This document shows, one piece after another, positions 61,528 to 64,000 of a DNA stretch of 64,000 nt. Within the stretch, counting starts at the first letter, position 1. Each line of letters opens with the position of its first letter. A model generated the notes under the pieces. It made no database searches and was not told the DNA's origin. It saw nothing but the letters and a program-made list of their open reading frames with translations. The position numbers and the translations under genes were made by a program. Source of the DNA: Fratercula arctica (Eukaryota > Chordata > Aves > Charadriiformes > Alcidae); the NCBI GenBank assembly GCA_947846985.1, contig CANTUZ010000003.1, forward strand, positions 92,718,674 to 92,782,673, given 5' to 3'.

Positions 61528-64000
61528 CTACAAGAAAAACAAACATCTTTTAAATAACTATGGTTATGTACAAACATTTTAAAAATATAAGGGGTAAAGC
61601 TAAAAGTTTAGTGCTGGTATCAGTGCATATTCTGAAGCTGTGGAGTCAGTAGTTTGTGTGGTTAAAATATTGAAATACTCACAAATAGAATCATGGAATT
61701 GTTTTGGTTGGAAAAGACCTTTAATATCATCAAGTCCAACCATTAACCTAACACTGCCAAGTTACCACTAAAACACGTCCCTCAGCACTACATCTACCCC
61801 TCTTTTAGATACCTCCAGGGATGGTGATTCAACCACTTCCCTGGGCAGCCTGTTCCAATGCTTGACAACCCTTTCAGTGAAGGAATTTTTCCTAATATCC
61901 ATCCTAAACCTCCCCTGTCACAACTTGAGGCCATTTTCTTTTGTCCTATCACCTGTTACTTGGCAGAAGAGACCGACTCCCACCTCGCTACATCCTCCTT
62001 TCAGGCAGTTGTGGAGAGCGATAAGGTCTCCCCTCAGCCTCCTTTTCTCCAGGCTGAACAATCCCAGCTCCCTCAGCCGCTCCTCGTAAGGCTTGTTCTC
62101 CAGACCCCTCACCAGTTTCGTTACCCTTTTCTGAACATGCTCCAGCACCTCAATGTCTTTCTTGTGGTGAGGGGCCCAAAACTGAACACAGTTTTCAAGA
62201 TGTGGCCTCACCAGTGCCAAGTACAGGGGGACAATCACTTCCCTAGTCCTGCTGGCCATGCTATTTCTGATACAAGCCAGGATACTGTTGGCCTCCTTGA
62301 CCACCTCATTTTCAGCCAGCTGTCAACCAACACCCCCAGTTTATTTTCTGACAGGCAGCTCTCCAGCCCCTCTTCCCCAAGCCTGTAGCACTGCATGGGG
62401 TTGGTGTGACCCAAGTGCACTTGGCCTTGTTGAACCTCATACCATTGGCCTTGGTCCATCGATCCAGCCTGTCCAGATCCCTCTGTAGAACCTTCTTACC
62501 CTCAAGCAGATCAACACTCCCACCCAACTTGGTGTCATCTGCAAACTTACTGAGGGTGCACTCGATCCCCTTGTCCTGGACATTGATAAAGATATTAAAC
62601 AGAACCAGCCCCAATAGTGAGCCCTAAGGAACACCACTTGTGACTGGCCACCAACTGTATTTAACTCCATTTACCACAACTCTTCAGGATGAGACATCCA
62701 GCCAGTTTTTAACCCAGTGAAGTGTATGCCCATCCAAACCATGAGCAGCCAGTTTCTCCAGGAGAATGCTGTGTGAAATGGTGTCAAAAGCTTTACTAAA
62801 TTCTAGGTAGACAAATAATTTTGAAGCATGGGAAAGCTCAGGGCCATACTGAACTGCAAGTACATTACATTTGAGCTGAGAGCAGTGCAAAAAGAAAAAA
62901 AATTAAAAAAATCTTCGGCATCAAGATCTGCATCAGCTTTAATGAGCATGCAAATTTAAATGACAAGTTACATGAGAATTCTGCAAGCATGTGGAATACG
63001 TACCTGTACATGCACTTTTCCAGTCCCAGCTAGTCATTATACAACCATAAAAGAGATTGCTCTTATTCTAGATATTAGCACTGATGCCCTATTAGCTCTC
63101 TGCTGTTACAGAGACTACACCTTATTAGTGAGTAGCCAGATCTGTTCCTTGGTCCTTAGGACCTGTGACATGGCACAGCTTCAGCCTCCTGGGCCTTTTC
63201 CTTCCCAAAAGAGGGTGGTCGCATTCATACCATCTCCTAGAAAACATTCCAGGCCCACATTATGCCCCAAACTGGAACGTGGCATTGTCTCAGAGAGTGC
63301 TATTTGGCATGGGCCAAAATAACGTCAGAGAGTGCATTAACAATTGCACAACACCAGATAACTGCAAGATTAATGCTCTGGCACTGTTTAATTTACTAGG
63401 ATATACGTGGATCTGCACAAGCAGCAAACTCACTGCTATTTCACTGAGCAAGAAGGAAGGATTTGCATGAGCAAAGACACCAGGAATATTTCCTTCCCTT
63501 TCATACTGCAAAGTGGGGTTCTGCACAGATTAGGCACCTTGGGCCAATTTGCTGCTGAAGTTACAGAAATTGTCTCTTCTTTCAAGACAAAAGTGCAATG
63601 TGGAGACGTGCTAACAAACCAAAATGGTTTGCTCCTCACGCTTGTCCCCGAAACACCAAGCTCAGGGGGAGATAATGAGTTCTGTGCTACCCTAGCTGAA
63701 CCACTTCTGGAATATAAACTAGGTTATTTTAAACCAGCTCAAACAGTGCTGACTACACTCCTGTCACAATTTTATTAAATAAAGAGGTCAGATTAGACAT
63801 ATCCTAAGTGAACAAGAAATGCTTCAGCAGCAGCACTGCATCACCTGTAGAAGAGTTACGAAGTTTATTCAGAGTCATGAAGCACACGCTTCTCTATCTA
63901 AACGGAAACCACGAATGCATTTTGTCACCCCATCCTTTATAGACTATGTTGAGTGTCTGGGTTAGTATTCTCCTTCTGAAAAAATACAAGAGGATCCTTT
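61528..64000 (-). other. COL19A1 intron up to the window edge
   Basis: Contains the CR1 at 61686-62820. The rest, including 62821-64000, shows no Gly-X-Y exon or other recognisable feature. Confidence 0.65.
61686..62820 (-). mobile_element. CR1 non-LTR retrotransposon, 5'-truncated, frame-broken
   Basis: The 3' end at 61686 reads TAGAATCATGGAATTG (plus strand), the CR1 tail in reverse. RT domain pieces occur in several frames on the minus strand: LEFSKAFDTISHSILLEKLA near 62800 (RT block 3), FADDTKLGG near 62550, and [11 protein letters not shown] with [17 protein letters not shown] at 62304-61918. At least two frame changes break the ORF, in contrast to the copy at 2.5 kb. It is in the same orientation as COL19A1. 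Confidence 0.92.

Overview
The window comes from a bird genome and holds the 3' halves of two convergent FACIT collagen genes. The evidence for a bird is the avian-type CR1 retrotransposons (RT domain, 3' ends in ATTCTATG-like repeats), an LTR of a type widespread in birds, and A/T-rich sequence with many introns. No genes lie outside these two collagens and the repeats. All collagen exons were found by reading Gly-X-Y codons between AG acceptors and GT donors and checking that every junction keeps phase.

1-36 kb, plus strand: 17 exons of COL9A1 (collagen IX alpha-1), from inside the COL2 triple helix to the stop codon at 36035. They add up to 1263 nt (420 codons plus stop) with one continuous frame. 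They encode the last ~250 residues of COL2, the ~30-residue NC2 hinge, all of COL1 with two imperfections, and the short NC1 with its CxxxxC pair. The introns carry a 5'-truncated CR1 (2.48-3.55 kb) and, antisense to the gene, a decayed endogenous retrovirus (about 15.86-22.98 kb) with gag, protease, RT, RNase H, integrase and env remnants, itself interrupted by CR1 pieces.

36-45.9 kb: a 9.8 kb gap between the two stop codons. It must contain both 3' UTRs. I see no coding gene in it.

45.9-64 kb, minus strand: seven exons of COL19A1 (690 nt, 229 codons plus stop), covering the end of a triple-helical domain, an NC hinge ([16 protein letters not shown]), the last collagenous domain and the C-terminal CNPADC tail. 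Its introns hold a solo LTR (56.7-57.7 kb), an A-rich minisatellite (58.2 kb) and a minus-strand CR1 (61.7-62.8 kb).

The two genes lie tail to tail, as COL9A1 and COL19A1 do in mammals. Their last four coding exons have matching phases, a 78-nt exon of identical length with a Gly-X-Gly imperfection at the same position, and a second five-residue imperfection at the start of the last exon. That is what an old inverted duplication would leave. I found no novel defence-like or otherwise undescribed system. The most checkable leads are the shared architecture, the ERV, a possible 30-nt COL19A1 micro-exon and a 27-nt duplication in a COL19A1 exon.
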